Below, one piece after another: positions 1-15,900 of a stretch of DNA of 64,000 bases. A program made the translations under genes and the position numbers. Each line of letters starts with the position of its first letter. The stretch's first letter is position 1. Origin of the DNA: Polytrichum commune (lineage: Eukaryota > Streptophyta > Polytrichopsida > Polytrichales > Polytrichaceae); contig OX485805.1 in NCBI GenBank assembly GCA_950295325.1, positions 42,556,758-42,620,757 on the forward strand, in the 5' to 3' direction. The notes under the pieces were generated by a model. It ran no database searches. It had not been told where the DNA came from and worked only from the letters and a program-made list of their open reading frames with translations.

Positions 1-572
1 AATCTTGGAGGGAAAAAATCAAATATGTCATTCTTTGGAGGCTATTCTCAAAAGGATGAGCTCCCACTAACTAGGATTTAAGTATATTTGGGTTTATGTG
101 TGAGTTTTGGACAATTCCAACTATTAATATGATGTACACTATATCACAAAATTGCACAAATGTGGTGGTTGGTGAACATGAAATATAAACATTCAAAGTT
201 GCAATTATTGCATTATTTGTGTTTGTTATTGTTGATTGATGTTTTTATCCCCACAAATGCACATCTCTATTATTTTTGAACAAGTGGTTTGTCCAAATAA
301 CCTTACATGTCAGTCTCTTAACATAGTTTCGCTAAGAGAAGATGTTATAAAGAAAATTAAATAACATTGGGTTTTCCCAAGAGAATGTGGTCCATTGACA
401 ATTCCCACTACATTTTTGTAGGAGATTGTAAGAAGGGGATGATGTATTGCCTATGTTCTGATAGGTTAGTTGAAAAGATGTCATTATTAAGATTTTTTTA
501 TTCTTTGACACATGGCACTAAGAATTTTATGGCATGGATGCCCTAACCATTATTTAACGTATTGGCACACAG
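1..572. other. non-coding, presumed SPAG17 intron
   Basis: No exon is seen. Bases 66-300 are a dispersed repeat whose inverted copy lies at 47460-47695. Confidence 0.5.
66..300 (+). repeat. dispersed repeat, inverted copy at 47.5 kb
   Basis: Shared segments with the reverse complement of 47460-47695 include the AAGTGGTTTGTCCAAA end, a CACAAATGCACATCTCT block and the ACTAGGATTTAAGTATATTT start. The element type is not identified. Confidence 0.6.
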
Positions 573-970
573 AAATTGTTTTTGGAGACGCTTTTGGAAG
601 AAGAAAAACGAGCATTTCACATACCGGATCCTCCAAAGGATTGCTCGGTTCCAAGGGAATCCGGAAGTGAATCGAAAGTCACTAGTACACCGGACTCGGA
701 GCCTTGTCTCACCGCCGAACAAATCGAAGCGGAGAAGGAGAAATATTTGGTGGATTGTGGGTGCCCGGGAGTTAAAATATATCGGTTTCCCGATCCAATG
801 CCTCCTCACCTACTTGACCCATCCTCAAGGTCCTCCTCGATCGAAGAGCCGCCAATGTTTTTACCATTTCAAGGAATCATAACGCGAAGGATGATCGAAG
901 CCTTCCCCGATGGTTTGTTGGGTGAAGTTTTTTGCAACGCAAGGATTTGCTTACCTTATGAGATTCGTAG
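573..970 (+). CDS. SPAG17: SPAG17 exon 1 of window
   Basis: The acceptor is ...GGCACACAG and the donor AG|GTGAGT. The frame enters in phase 0 and leaves with two bases (AG), completed to Arg by the next exon. The peptide begins LFLETLLEEEKRAFHIPDP and carries a Ser/Glu-rich stretch, then a Pro-rich segment. This is an internal exon; the true start codon is outside the window. Confidence 0.75.
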
Positions 971-3900
971 GTGAGTGCACCAAAACCAATTCAAGTGCAT
1001 CATAAGATACATGGTTTGATGTGAAACTTTCAAAACAACGGATATTTTATAACATTTTTTAAAGTTCTTTATGCGGGCATCTCTACATGAGGAATCGAAA
1101 AGCCATTGTAGTAGGAATATTGGGTTGAATTCCTATGCATTAAGGGTGAATTGATTTTTGCTTATCTTCATTGTCTTAGCTTGCTCCCCTGCATCCATTG
1201 GTAGCCAATGGCTAAAACCTAAGTTGAGGTCTATTTCGGTGAAAGGACTCCAAAAGGATAAGCATATATCAATATCTTGACAATGTTATGTTGCCTTACA
1301 ACCTTGACATCTTATTATTATATTGGACCATGTGTACAGATATGATAGGGATGAAGATTGCATTCTCAAGGGAATTTACGCTGATGAACGACAACATGAA
1401 TGGGAAGGAACTGTTCCATCTCAGGTGATATATCAATCCTCTTCATTCCTCTATTGGCTCAACAATCTTCATTCCAAAACACATATAGCAATTTGGGCAA
1501 TTTACCACCTAAGGAAACATGTCATAAAGTGGACAAACCCTAATGGATGAAGACATGATGAACCTATCCATCTCAAGCTTTATCAACTCTCATTTTTCCA
1601 TTGGCTCAAGAATTCTCATTTCAAAATACACAAGCTACTTTGGGTAATCTATCACCTAAATAAAGAAGTGGTAAAGTGGACAAACATTGATGAATGGAAG
1701 CCCACTCAAGTCTACAATTTGTCCACTTTACAGAAAGCTTCCATAGGTGAAGAACTACCCAAAGCTCTTTGTGAGTCATGACAACAACAAAAAACAGTTA
1801 CTAAATGCATGGTCATGTTCACATGATATGCTCTCATCAGTCAACACCTGTCACCAAGGGTGGAACTGCAACATACACCTACCAACAAGGGTTTGAAATC
1901 TATTACAACAAGAATAACAAACCAATTCCATATACATGGAGGTTGAATCTACTTTATCTTGGTTTTTGCTAACCCTAGAAATGCTAGTTTGATTAAGCTG
2001 CCCGTTTGGGCAAAAAGAGTTGGCACACCCAAGTCTTAAACAATGTATGCTAAAGAGCTAAAAAACTACGTACAATTAGAACTTTCTACCCCCAACATTA
2101 CATATAATAAATAAGTACAAAAGTCATGAAGTTTTTACCAGAATTATAATACCATTACCAACACATTTTGAAAAAAAACCTTTGACCATTTTATATATCA
2201 TCAACATTTCCAGTTTATTATTCTAGTTGATTTCTATGTCACTTGTGGTTATAAACAATACGTTTCATACAAAGAAGAGATCAACAATTTCGGTTACCAT
2301 TTGTCACTATGTAATAGATACTAATCACCCAATGAAATAATTGACAAAAAATTTGTACATGTTTTTTAAGATGCGTATTAGGAAACATTACTTTTATGTT
2401 TGTGGAGCGTGGTTCAACTACCAAAATGGATTGCCAACCCCCCGTGGCTAACTAATGTGCAGATGGGTTTCTATGATTTTGTTGCAAATATGCATGCACC
2501 ATCACCGTCGATGCTAATCACCACAAAGCACCCTACATACGACGTGCCCGAGTGTTATGCAACGATATTGGAGAGGTTCCGGTGCCACCTAACCGAAGAC
2601 CGAGGCCTCGTGTGGTCCGGATTGGCGGCAAAATCTCCCATCCAATGGGAGCCCTCCACAACCGTCATTAAGGTAAATTTTCATATAATCATGCCTCAAT
2701 CTTATTGTGAGCGCTTCTAACTTTATATTAATACAATTTTGACTGTTGGATTGACTCGGGAATTGGCTCATCCAGTTAGCATCTGCGAATCTCAACATAT
2801 TGTTGCCTTCCTTCTCAATCTCCAAGATACTTAGTTGCTTGGAATGTGAATTGATTCATGTTGATTCCACGTCAATAAAATTATTTGCAAAGTTCCCAGT
2901 TTGGTCTCCTTTCACAGACTTCTCTATCAAGAGCTCGTAGCTACCCATCAACTCATCTCATGTCATAAATTAATTTCGAAGTTTGGGTGAAACCCCATGG
3001 ACCTCCTCTTTCATTCTCATCGAAAACTTTCAAAGAACTTTTCTATCTGGAAGATGTTCATGAAATCTATCATTGTAATCTTGGATTGGTCTATGCAAGG
3101 CTAACTTAACCCACTAATCAACCTTATAATGACAAACGAAAAAGACTAAATTTCAACAACCCAACACTGCTCTTTTAATTAAGTTTTAGCTTATGAATAT
3201 GAACCTTCAAAATATTTGGATAACTTCACGAACGAGATCTCAAACTCGTTTTCCTTAAGCCAACTCACCCATGATTCGGTCGGGAGACTTTTCGGATAGC
3301 TCTATGTAATTTGGTTTCACAATTCAATGACAATATTGTGTAGGATGGCAATCTAGTACTTCTCCGAGGATATGGGCCCGATGATACCTCGGAATCGCCC
3401 ATTGTTAAAAGTGTGCTCGCATGGTTGAGAGATGGAATTTTGGTTTGTTTTTTCATTGCGGCCGATGGAACGATGAGCATGCAAGTGACCACCCCCGCAA
3501 GCCAAACGATTGAGGTCACCTCCAAGGGCACCGTTTTGATGTTTTCTTCCGAACTTCACACGAGAAAAGAAGTCATTGCGGAGGCCACAGGTAAGTTTTA
3601 TTATTATCTATATATACGATTTATTAATTAAGTACACATGGTCACGCGGATGATCGCAATTTCATCCAAGAGGAATGTCACGTTTTTGTGATAATCATAT
3701 TTCATCCAAATTTTATTTGGGGCATCTCCCATGTTTTGCTTCACCTCTCGATGCAAAGCTTGCAAGAAGTCCAACTATATGAGTTTCCGATCTTTCCTTG
3801 CAAATCCAAGCTCAACTACACAAAAGTTGAAACAAATGACAGTTTGAAATTTATGATAAGTAGCTAGCTCTGTTAGATATGCAAGGGGTTGGTTTGTTGT

Positions 3901-6900
3901 TGTTGTTGTATGTGCAATAAGGAAGTTGCTAAGTACATATATCAAGCAATCCTATCACACTTTTCCAAGGAAACGAACATGTGAAATTGTCTTGGATAAT
4001 GGTAAGGCAGACAAGCTTATTATGGTTGCTTCCATGAGTGATGTGCAATACATCCATGAAATTTTCTAGTCGATTATGAAATCTTGTATGAATCTAGTGG
4101 AACAAAAAATAAATTAAGATGACTAGACCTTAATTTATGATGAGTTTTAAGAGTGCGAACATGTGATCTTTTTAAATGGCTATATGGGTAGGTCAAAAGT
4201 GGATCTTGCTATGCATGTATTGAGCATTGCTTTTTGGGTATCCCAACCACTAATCTTTAGGTTGATACTAGAAGCATCAATCTAAGAGGATATTGATGCT
4301 TTGGGCACCCTAAAGTACTAGGTGTTTGTAGAAGGATGGTGATTGAGTAAGGGTTGGTTCATACGGAGTCCCAAGTCCCAAGTCCCACTCATGTCAGCAA
4401 GTCCCAATGAAGCAAAGTCCTAACTTTGAGCCTTAAAAACCATTAAAGTATGGTTCATATCCATGAAAACCAGGTCATGATTATGTTATGCAAAAATTCT
4501 TAGGAATTGTGTTGAGAGTTGGGTCTAGCTTTTTGCTCAACCCAACTCTCAACACAAAATCCTGAGCCTCACCTCCAAAAAGTATTGCCATGTAGGCATC
4601 CATGTCATACTTAGGGCTTAAAACTTGAGACCCCTCGTGAAGTGATAAGTCCTAACTTCCATTGGTTGCATAGCTTGACCTCAAGCAAATTGGGACTTAG
4701 GACTTGGAACCCCATGTGAATTGGACCTTAGACATGTCTACCTTAATGTTAAGGTATGCCATGTCGACATTCTCAAACCCCAATTATTGAAAATATGACA
4801 GATTCCGAAGAATCGAATACATCACCACCACCACCACCACCACCACCTCCTCCTCCTCCTCCTCCTCCTGCGGTAAGTACACTAAATATTGTATTTAGTG
4901 TCACCAATTCTATTTGTCATGCTCAATACTAATTGTGAACCATAGTCACTAACACTAAATGTAAACCTAACATTGTTTGTCGTTCCTTGTAAGAATTCTT
5001 GGGCATTGTAGATTTATAATGTTGGAATTATTGTTTATCCAAACTTCAATAATCAATGACAATATTTCATTCAAGCATTGTTGTTAGGATGCAGAATACA
5101 CCGAAAGTTGATGAACCGAAAGTAAGTTGGGATGACAATACTTGTAAACTTATTCATGAGAAGTGTCATTAGAAAAGTTACCACAAGTGACATAAAATGC
5201 TAAATGATTTAGAAAAGTGAGTACTTTGCATATAAAATTGTTGAGATCATCCCATTGCGCATTCCAAACCACCTAATGACATGGATAATCTGTCCAATAG
5301 GGAGCCTCAATTAGTGTTGGACCGGTGTATATAGTGGGTGAATGCATGGTATCAATTACCATCAATAATGGTATCAAAGAACATACCCATGGGTGTCAAA
5401 ATTGTGATACCAATCAACTGTTAATATTTGGTGGGTATGTCAAGGTGAGAGAGTCTTTGTGTACTCGAATTAGTTTTTGGGACGGTACCATTTTGGACCA
5501 TATTGATACTAGGATGATATTGCCTAGGTACGAGGTCCTTTTGTGGTCTATGGACCCAAATGGTATTGAAAACAAAAAGATTGTCAAATATATATATATA
5601 TATATATATATATACACCCTACCGGTATTGAGCAGCATGAAATCCTCATTAGAGATTTCATATTAAAAAAAAGACGAGACTAGTCCAACATTGATCTTGT
5701 TTTATCAAAAGGGGAACTAGAAGAGGAGAAAACACATCCTCCATTAGACAATGGCCATCGCTAGGTTTCACCATGTGAGTCATGAGGAGGAGATGTCAAC
5801 TTGGACTGACATGTGGACAATTGTCAAAAGTGAATAATATGTCAAATGATTCCCAAGTAGGTTGGTCAACGTAACACCTAGATGCTTGAAAATGAGAAGG
5901 TGAGCATCTGACAAATTAATCATCACAATACTTAGATACTTGAGATAGGAAACGAAGTTCTGTGCACAAATATAACAGAACAAACTTCTTCAAGAGAACT
6001 TATATTTTGCACCAATACAATCAAATCTTTACATTTGAGACATGTGGTGAAACAATGCTTCACTTTTGTTAGCCAAATATTTTTGGAATGGGAGAGGGTT
6101 CCTAGCACCAATGAATCGACTTCCAATAGTGAAGGAACCCAATGCAAGTCGTGCTACAAGCCTAAGTGGGTACATATTGAATAATGCAACTAATTGCTCA
6201 TTCCACATATTATTTGTTTGAAGGTTCCCGTTGAAGGTGAAGAAGGTGAAGGCCAAAACGAACTACCAATTAGCAACACGCAAACCATTCGAGAAATCAT
6301 TCTCAAAGAGAAAGGTGACATAGAAGCATGGCGTTGTGTTTTACCTTCGGGGACTGTTGTTCGTTATAAGCAAAATGGAGATGCTCAGGTAAATGTACCA
6401 ATACCATCACTGAGATCTAACAGATAAATAAATAAATGGTTATATTGTAGAGGGCCCTCTATTCTGATAGTATTTTCTTTTCTTTTTTTAAAATTTTTTA
6501 TGTGTTTTTTTTTTCCAAATTTCACCACCTGTCATGCTCACCCACTTATATCCCATGTGTAAACTACATTCTGGCACTTGTAAAGATGAAATAGAGTGCT
6601 CTTTACATTATGTTAAGCATTAGGTTGTAATATGAGCAAGATTCACTTTGCTAAATAGTTCTATTAGTGTGGGCCAAAATTTGTTTTAATCTTGCGTTAA
6701 TTTATTTTCTTCTAGGAAATTGATGTGGGTGAGCATTCAATTCTACGCTACTTTTAATGTAAGGTGACTATTTTATGAGTACTAAGGTGTCGATTGGAAA
6801 TCTCAAAGAAGACTGAGGGGAAGACTTGGGGTCTTAAACCCACGTTATGTTCACCCAAACTAGACAATTATAGTGGCCCACATTGATTGTTTTCATGCTA

Positions 6901-9900
6901 ATTTTACACCCGTTGTAATAGGACTAGTAGTGTAGCTTCAAGCTTCTCCCTTCTCTACTTCTAACTAGGATCTCATACCTTGGAGTAAGAAAAAGTAAAT
7001 GCCCAATAAGGAGATCTGAACATGTGTTGTGTGTGTGGGCAACAACCTAGACAATCTCATCATGATCAATGAGAACAAATCATGACCAAGTGCATTGTTA
7101 TCCCTCTCGAAAGACTTACAACATGCTCTTGTTATTGATTTATGTTATGACATCCATCCATCAAAATGCTCTACATATCAAATATCCAACTAAAATTATT
7201 GCTTACTGAAAACAAACATGTGCGTGTCATCTAAGGTTTAGTTGCTCAAGCTTCAACACCTAAATGATTTTTTTCAATCCAATTTGGGCCTCTTTGTACA
7301 TTATAGGATGCATTTTGAAATTGTACAACGTGAAATTAGATTGTGATGAGGATTTTGAGTAGATAGTGATAATTTGTTGTTAATGTTCTTGACACCTTGA
7401 CAGAACATAACTTGGAAAGAATTCGATAAAGATTTCATATATATATATATATATATCATCATCATCATCATCAAATATATAAAAAATTCGTACACAATTG
7501 GTATGAACATGATGAAAGCTTTTCAGGGTTAAGAAGTTATGAAACATCCTTGAGACACATGCCACACTAATTCCAGCTACAACACTGGTACTAATTTTGA
7601 CACTACAATTGATTGAGTTGGTATATATGCTGAAGTTGAAACTACATTCCACTTATTAAAATTTAGGGCTATTTCATTTAGGTGTTGTGCCGTCAAGGGA
7701 ACGTCAGTGACTTTCGCAAAGACTTTGAAGGGGGCTCTGGTTGGATAACTGCAAACAATCAAGGATTTTTAGTTTTGCAGGTGAAACTTCACCCGATTTT
7801 GGTTAAGGAGCGTGAATGTTGAAATCCCATTAAAATGTGCAATTACATGAGAAAGTGTTACGTGATGTTTAAAAAAAAAACAAAAATGAATGTCAATCGA
7901 CATCTACATTTTCTTCTAAAATATCATTACAATGTCACATGCCTAATAGTGCATATCGTTTCAATTTTTAGCATGTCAATTGACATGCGATATTTTTCTT
8001 CACAAGTCACAGTAAATTGTGCGTGTCAAAAACTTTGTCAAAAGTACATGTTGCTAGCATCACTATGAATTTGTTCTGTGTCATTGAAAATCTGCAACTC
8101 TACCACATTGATAGATGTACATTATTCTTGTACTGATGTAGCACAATCACCTAAGACTCATATGCCGGTAGTGATGGGAGAAACTAAGAATATGAACACA
8201 GATGTTTCACATTGAATTGAGTTTAATTCTCTAAGCTCCATTCTAATGTCAAATTCATGTTTTTTTAATAAACCACCTAAATCATTTCCTCATCAAAGGT
8301 TATTTTGTGAATTGCAACTTATGTACTATTAGCTCTACTATAGTGCGTACCCTCTTGAAGTGATTCCTCTTCTCAGTATCAAGTTCATAACATTGTTAAG
8401 CTCCTAATGGGGCCACCCCTAGATGAGGAATCAAAAGCCATTATAGCAAGAACAATGGGCCAATATCATGCACACATAGGATGAATCCAAAATAGTTTGG
8501 ATTCCGCTTATCATATTTACAGGTGAAAAATATGTTATCTTGTCTAAGTCACTTGCTTAGGCAAAAACTTGAGCAAATTAGAAGACGTGGGTCTTAACAA
8601 AGATATGTCTATAACAAGAGTAGGTGTCAAGTTTTTCAAGAAATATTATTTCATAGATCCTTTTGATCTCACAAGTTGGTTTGGCTTCTAGAAAGTACCT
8701 GCAAAAGAAGATGTACATGTTGAACCAGAAGCTGCAGGTAAGACAACCACATTCAAATCAATTTGCTTCATTCTTTGATTTGAGGGGATGGAGAGGGGGG
8801 GGGGTAACTCCCTTGTAGGGAAATCAACCATGTGCAATAAATGAGTATTTTCAAGGAGGCTTTGAAGTAATACACAAATTCATGAGAGATTCCACATGTT
8901 TTATAATATTGTTGGAATATACCTAGTAAATTCTTAAAATGAATTCCCAAGACCTCAATTTTTTTCCAAATGAATTCATATGTGGAGTGTTGGTCCCCCC
9001 CTCCCCCCCCCCCCTTCCCCTTGATGGTGAGTTTTTGGTGATACTTGGTGGATCAATCTTGGTTAGCATAATATTAGATTCACGAGCGGCTCCTAATTCC
9101 TGTTGACCACTCTTCCCATTCTATTGATTCATTTCACGATGTCACTTGAAATTTTAACACTCACATGCCTAAAGTGGACATTTTTGTCCTCATTGTAGAC
9201 ATCCCTCGGACCTTGAGAGTTAATTTTCTTTTGGAGAAACCATTTGTGTTCTAGGGTACAAATAATGCTTAACCGTTTTAGCCTCTAAGGGTTAAATTAT
9301 ACAACCGTTGTGGAATTTTCTACGATACCTAGTTTGAGGCCGATTTATCTCAATTGACTTGGATTAGACTAATTTGAGGTCTTCAAACTAATTCTGACAT
9401 CAAATCAACCTTTCAAAAAAAGTAAATCCCTGGACTACACACTATTTCAGAACTTTTATGTTGAATGAATGAAAAATATGCTTATATGCAAAAAAAAGTC
9501 CCTCTCTCCCTTATTATGCTCAATACTACTTATTTTATTTTCATTTCCTTTCCTTTTATTTGCTTCGGGTAAAGGAGGCAAGGACACAAAAGCCGCCCCT
9601 CCGCCGAAAAAAGCTTCGATTAAAGTGACGCCACCACCGGTGGAGGTGAAGGAGCCGGAGCCGGCGCCGAAACCCGAGCTCACGCAGCTGCCCGACTTGA
9701 AATTGGCCCATTTTTACGACCCCGACACGGGGGACGAGGTTATGACGCGGGAGGACTTGGTGGTCGTCATAAACTCGACCTCCAAGCAATCGACGCTCGT
9801 GCAACATGCGGACGGGACGCACATTTATAGTGAGATCCGGGAGATTTACCACCCGGAGCACCAAAAAACGTCCGGAGAGCTCATGATGGACCAAATATCC

Positions 9901-12900
9901 GAGGTTTACCCGAGCGGTGAGAAGAAAGAGCCGGAGGGCGGAGATTCCAAGGGTGGTGAAGAAGATGCAAAGAACACCGGAGCCGGTAGGGTCTAGAAGT
10001 GCCTATAAATGGATATGAGACTTTTGAGCACTTTGACAAGAGATCTTGAATTAATTCAAGTATTTTTTTCTTCTTGAAATTATAACATCCATAAGGTATT
10101 CATAATGTGTTTGAGTTCATAGAATTCTAGTGTTGCGTTCAAACCCATTTGCTGAGGGTGTTAAGTCTGAGAATGATGCTTTGAATAGGATTGAATCCGT
10201 GTCTTTTATTGTATATGATAAACTTGACAACGTTGTAGGGTGAACCCTTTTTATTGTTCATTGTTTCATTCTTGACACCATGATGTAGATTTGATTCATG
10301 AAAGTTTTAATTTGCAATCTCATTTTTTTGGCATAGTCTCTATCCCCTCCTCCCCCCCTTCCCCCCCAGAATGTCGGTAGTTTGTGAGAGTTGACTTAAA
10401 TAATATGATTAGTGTTATCTTTGAAGCACGTATTAGTTACCGTCCTAGGAGCTTTGTTCTATTTCTAAATACGACCTTGTCCAAGGTCTAGATCCAAACT
10501 AAAAGATTATGAATGTCCAGACGTCATGGCTTTGATCCAAAAAAACATGTGGCGCGATCCAAGTTGAAGGTTTAGGGTTTCGATCAGTCGTGTTTGTCAA
10601 ATAACGTTTTAGGGTTGTTTGTCAAATAGGGCCGAAACACGACTCATCAAAACAAAGTTAGATCCAAGTTAAGGGTTTACTCATCTAAACAAAACAAAGT
10701 TGAAGAGTAATGTTTTGGCCCTATTTGACAACCCTTTTGATTTTGATTTTGATTTTGAGTTTTTTAGGGGGTCAAAATGGAACCCCTAACAAAATTGGGT
10801 ACTTCTACATGTCAAATGCAGAGGGAGATCGAAAAGGTAGTAAGATTGAGGCAAAGAAAACAAGCATCACAAAACCTCCACCGCCCCCGGACGGAGATGA
10901 CTATGAGAAGAAACACCCATTGATAGGCACCGAGGCACAAGCGCCCATGAAGCCCGGCTTGAAGCTTAGCGCGTTCGCCGAAGCCCAAAAGAAACACTCC
11001 CAAACGTGGGCTCCCGAGGGGTTCGGGGAAGCCCCCAAGGAGGTGCCGCCGTGGGTGTGGCCCCCTCTTGGACCCGAACCCGAACTCCAAAGGTACTCGA
11101 CCCCACCACCGGAGGAGCCTGAGCCCGAGACACCGCCCCCCATTCCCCCCGAAATCTCGACGACGTGGCATGTGCGGAAGGAAGGGCTTGCAAAAGTACA
11201 TGGGAAGGTGAGGATTTCTATCATAAGGTGGATGGGGGTCTTAAGTGGCTCGATTTCTTGATTGGATTCCTATATTTGATGGGTATGTAATTAAAGAGCA
11301 AACATCATAAAATACATGTGTTCAAAGAGATCTGACTAAGTCTTCACTTATTAATTATAACTACTTTACCTTTCATAGTGAACACAATTGGGAGGATCTA
11401 TGTATCCAGTTAAGAAATCAACAAACATGCATTTCCAATGAACGTGACTAAATCAAGGGAGATCCGGCTTTCAGTCCGGTTTTTGCATGTGGTTCATTGT
11501 AGGTTTACTATTGCAACTTGAGTTGCGTTGTGTGAGTCTAATTGGTGTAAGTTGGAGAACATGAAAAACAAACCAAATTACAACCACGTATCTTGGTATT
11601 ATTTGAGTTCAAAGAGTCTAATGCCTTTCAATGAGTGAGGTGTGTTTGGGCCCTATTATGGGCATTTCCAATTCTATCGACGATTTTGGTTGTTGGATTG
11701 AATGAGGAATTCCCTCATCCACTCAAGAACCATGAATCACGCAAAGTGTCATTTCAAGTGTCAAAATGATTGATGTTGAGATGTCTAAAAGTCATAGGAA
11801 GTCAAGTTGGAGATTTTCATTCTCTTTAAATGATCACATACTAGGCCCTTCTCAATTATGTTATAAATCAAATGGTTGATATATTTTTCCTGATCTCATC
11901 GTAGCATACGTCTTTTAGGCCCATTTTCTAGTGCATAGCTTTAACTACAAACCGTGCCATATACTACTCAAGTATAGGCGTTCAATTAAGAAGATTGACC
12001 ACTTAAGGTCCAAATTGACACATATCTTAGTCACACTTAAAATTAGGTGTCTCAAATTCTAAGTGAAACCCAAAGTTATCACACATTGCATGTATTTGAC
12101 CTAGGGGTTGGAGTCTTCATTGAAAACCTGAATGACGTGTGTGGGTCATTATTAACTTAAACCCGCTCTATACGAGAAGTATATAAAGAAAGACAAATGT
12201 ACATGTACTAATGGCATCGCTAGAAATTAGATTCATTTTCTTATACTAAGCTTTTTGATTTAATGTGATAAATGCCTCCAATACATATACAAAATATAAT
12301 TCACGAATAAAACGTGCCTTTATTATATTCAAAATCCATGTTCACTTTCTAATGAGAAAGTCATTGAACATGATAAAATCCTCCAATACATATAATTCAA
12401 AATAACCATTTTAAGTTCAACAGTCAACATAGTTGGAAAGACCTATACAACTATTCAATGATCACGAAAATCTTCATACTGAATAGAATATTTGTATGGG
12501 CTACAAAAATTAGGAGGCAAGTGACTACAACCTTGATTTGGATTCGCTAACCATTTTGTACTAATTATGTGTTTCATATCCTACGAGAAGTGGGCTAGTC
12601 GGGAAAAGAAAAAGGACAAAGTAACTTGCTTAAGACCCATCTACGTTCCATAAATTAGTGTGTGTTTTAACCTAAAATGGAAATGAGCAGATCGGAGCTG
12701 GTGTGTGTGTGGAGTTTTCCACCGTTGATGGCCATTATGCAGCCACGTGGTCCAAAGAGACTTCCCAAATAAGCTTGACAATGCCCGGGGGAGCCATTTT
12801 GTATGCGGTCGGAACCACTGTCACATACGATACCTCGAGCGGCATGAAAAAACACGACCCCAAACAAACGGTGGAGGATCATAAGGAGGACAAGTTCAGC

Positions 12901-15900
12901 CCCATTGTGAACACCAACGGCAACTACATTTTTGATGTGGTATGGCAAATCTCTATGGAGTTAATCTAACTTCTAAGCTTGCAAGAAGCATCGGTTCATT
13001 ATTTTTCACTCTACAAAGTTAATCGTCTTTCTAATATATTACCATTTGGTGATTGTCTACACAATTGAAATTACATGTAAAGTCCTTCCAAAAGGCAACA
13101 AGCATGGAGTTTCATGGAAGAGTTTGCAATCGAAGAGCTCACCCAAGCGTAGGGTGTCAAAGCCTAATTTTGAAAGCTTATGAGCTTGGTTTTGTTTTTG
13201 GAAATCTTTGTGGAGAGAGTTGAAGGAGTCGACCCATTGGAGGAGTTGAACTTAGTCATGAGGCTCACTAAAAAAGCCTAAGGCAATTGTGCCTAAAAGT
13301 AATCCAACCTTTTGGCAACACCCGTTTCCTATCTTCAATTGTCAATAAGTCATAGTACAATGGTGCCATTAAGTAAGCCATTGTTAAATTTGACTAATCA
13401 TGTGTGACATAAAGTACAAAATAACACCACTTTGGTCAATCATAGTGGTGTTGTAAGAAGGATGTCAGAACAGTTTAGGATGAGCACCAACTTTGCCCAA
13501 TCACAATGGCTGATCAAGGATCTACGTCCTCAATGAGGAGGTGTAAGTAGTGTTCCACAAAAGGTCAACAACACCCTCATATAATAGAAGACCTTTACAT
13601 GTAGTAAGGTCGTTTTTGTCACGGGTAGATCACTCCATTGTCAAGTTGAACACCACGTGCGACCAAAAAAAATCTTCTTTTGGTAAGTTGCACCACCAAA
13701 ATGGGTCAAAATTTTATCAAAATTTTATCATGAGTAGATATACACAGTACCTATGACATAGTCAAAAGTGGTAACTAAATTTGATGATTTGTTTTTTTCA
13801 TAAAACATAACATTTCTAACTAGAATGACACATAATTGAACTAAAACAATTACTAAAAAAAATAAAGATGACTAAAAATTTCAAAAAAGTATACAAAAGA
13901 TACTATCAATGGTTATGTATATGTAGAAAAAATATCATAAATTTTAAAATTATATATGGCATGTAATATAGGGGTAGCAAACTTTGTCCGCATGTGGTGT
14001 CAACTTGACAATGAAGTGACCTCCCCGTGGTTTTTGTGGTGATTCTCACATTACAATCCAACATTAAAGGAACGCTCTACTAGATAATAACATGTTCTTC
14101 TTCACACAACTTTACAAATTTTTGTAGGTCGCACATGAATTATTATTTTCTCACCTTTTTTGTTTACATAGACTCTTGACAATTTTGTTGATCTATGCGT
14201 TTTTCATCTGAAAAAACATTTCTCTTGAGCTAATCAACTGGCATGAAGTGCAAATGTTTATGGAAGTCTTGCTTTTAGGTTCCATTATCAAACCATGCTT
14301 TGCATGGGCTTGTCAATCTGATTCACATGTCAACCAACAATGTCAATAAAGCATGCCTGAAAGCTTTTATGAATAAGCTTGTAATCTCATGGTTCAGGGA
14401 ACTCATAACTAACTCCCACTTGAAATTTCCCAAACTATGACTCCAATACAAGCATACGAGTCCTAAGCAATTGACCTACACCACTGAAAATTTGTCCTAC
14501 GTCACTGAAAATTCTGCAAATCTACATGATGGAAGAAGATATACATGTAAATCTCTCACCAACACATCATAATGACTGCCTCGGACTCACATGATAATAG
14601 TGCTCTACTATTTGAACACATAGCACATACACATGATATGACCTTAACCCCAACGACGACAAGTGCTTTCACAATTCAAAAGCTCTAATAAGTACTACAT
14701 GTATCTTAATAGGAAATCAATCGAGGAAAGGGCATTTTAGATGCAAAATTTAAAATTCGTATGTTGTGGCCGTTTGTTTTCTTGCAGGTTGAGGGCAGCT
14801 TAGTGTACACGGACAACGCGGGATGCGGTTTCAAAGTGTATGGGAGGGGGACCGATTTCGAACCGATAATCGGGGGCAAATATGAAACCCAAGTGAAGAG
14901 GGAGGCGGAAGAGTATGAGAAACTCCTTGAAGCGTGGGCCAAGGAAATGCCCGAAGGACTCCAAGACGACTTGGACAAGAGAGAAGCCGCAAAGTTCTTC
15001 CCAAACGACCCTCCCGCTCTCCAACGTGCATCTATACGTGCCTCTCTACTAGCCGCAGGTTTGGAATGAGGTTCATTTTGTATTTTGTTTTGGGCTAATT
15101 TGACTCGAAGAATCATAGCATGAGAAAACTTACCCCAAATTAGTATTTGAGGGGCTTGTTTCTATTGGAGCCCTTTCACCTGCTATGAGTGTCAAGTTTG
15201 CCTAGACACCATGAACCCTAGGCTTTTGTCAATACTCGTACACCCGATTTGTTCAAATTCAACGATAGCATTTGCAAATTAACTTTGCTGCACATAATCC
15301 CCGCATATTTAGGGCATCGACCACTAGTAGCACGAAATAGCTCAACACATGGGTCATTTTGATTCACTGCACTAAATTGTCCTGTGTGTGTGTGTGTGGA
15401 GAATGAGCATGGAAATAATCAATGTGGATCACTCTAGTTGTCTAGTCAGAGTGAAACTAAGTAGGCCAAAGATCCTAGGGTTTTCCCTCAGTCAACCTTG
15501 GGATCCCCAACCAACACCTTACTTTAAATAAAATTAATCAACTCACATCAACAATAGGATAAAATCAAACATTCACCCACATCGATCTCCTCAAAAAAAG
15601 AAAACAAAAAAATCATGCATGAATTATAAACTAGGGATTAAATTATTTAAAAAAAAATCTACATTGCAATTTTGTCACCGGTGATTTGTTTTACAGAAGC
15701 CCCGACGGATGCGGAAAGCAAGAAGAAATCCATAGGTAAAGCCGGGGAGAAACCTAAAGAAGAAAAACCAAAAAAGGCATCGGTGAAAGGTGAAGGAGAC
15801 AAACGAAGCTCCAAAGCTAGTGCCTCTCCAGAAGAGGTATCAACCCTACCTATCCAATATAGTTCCTAAAATGATACTTGTGTGAATGTTGATTGGCAAA

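Noticed and set aside
10812-11224. Three minus-strand open frames opposite SPAG17 exon 11
   Set aside because: They are shadows of a GC-rich proline exon and have no splice context of their own.
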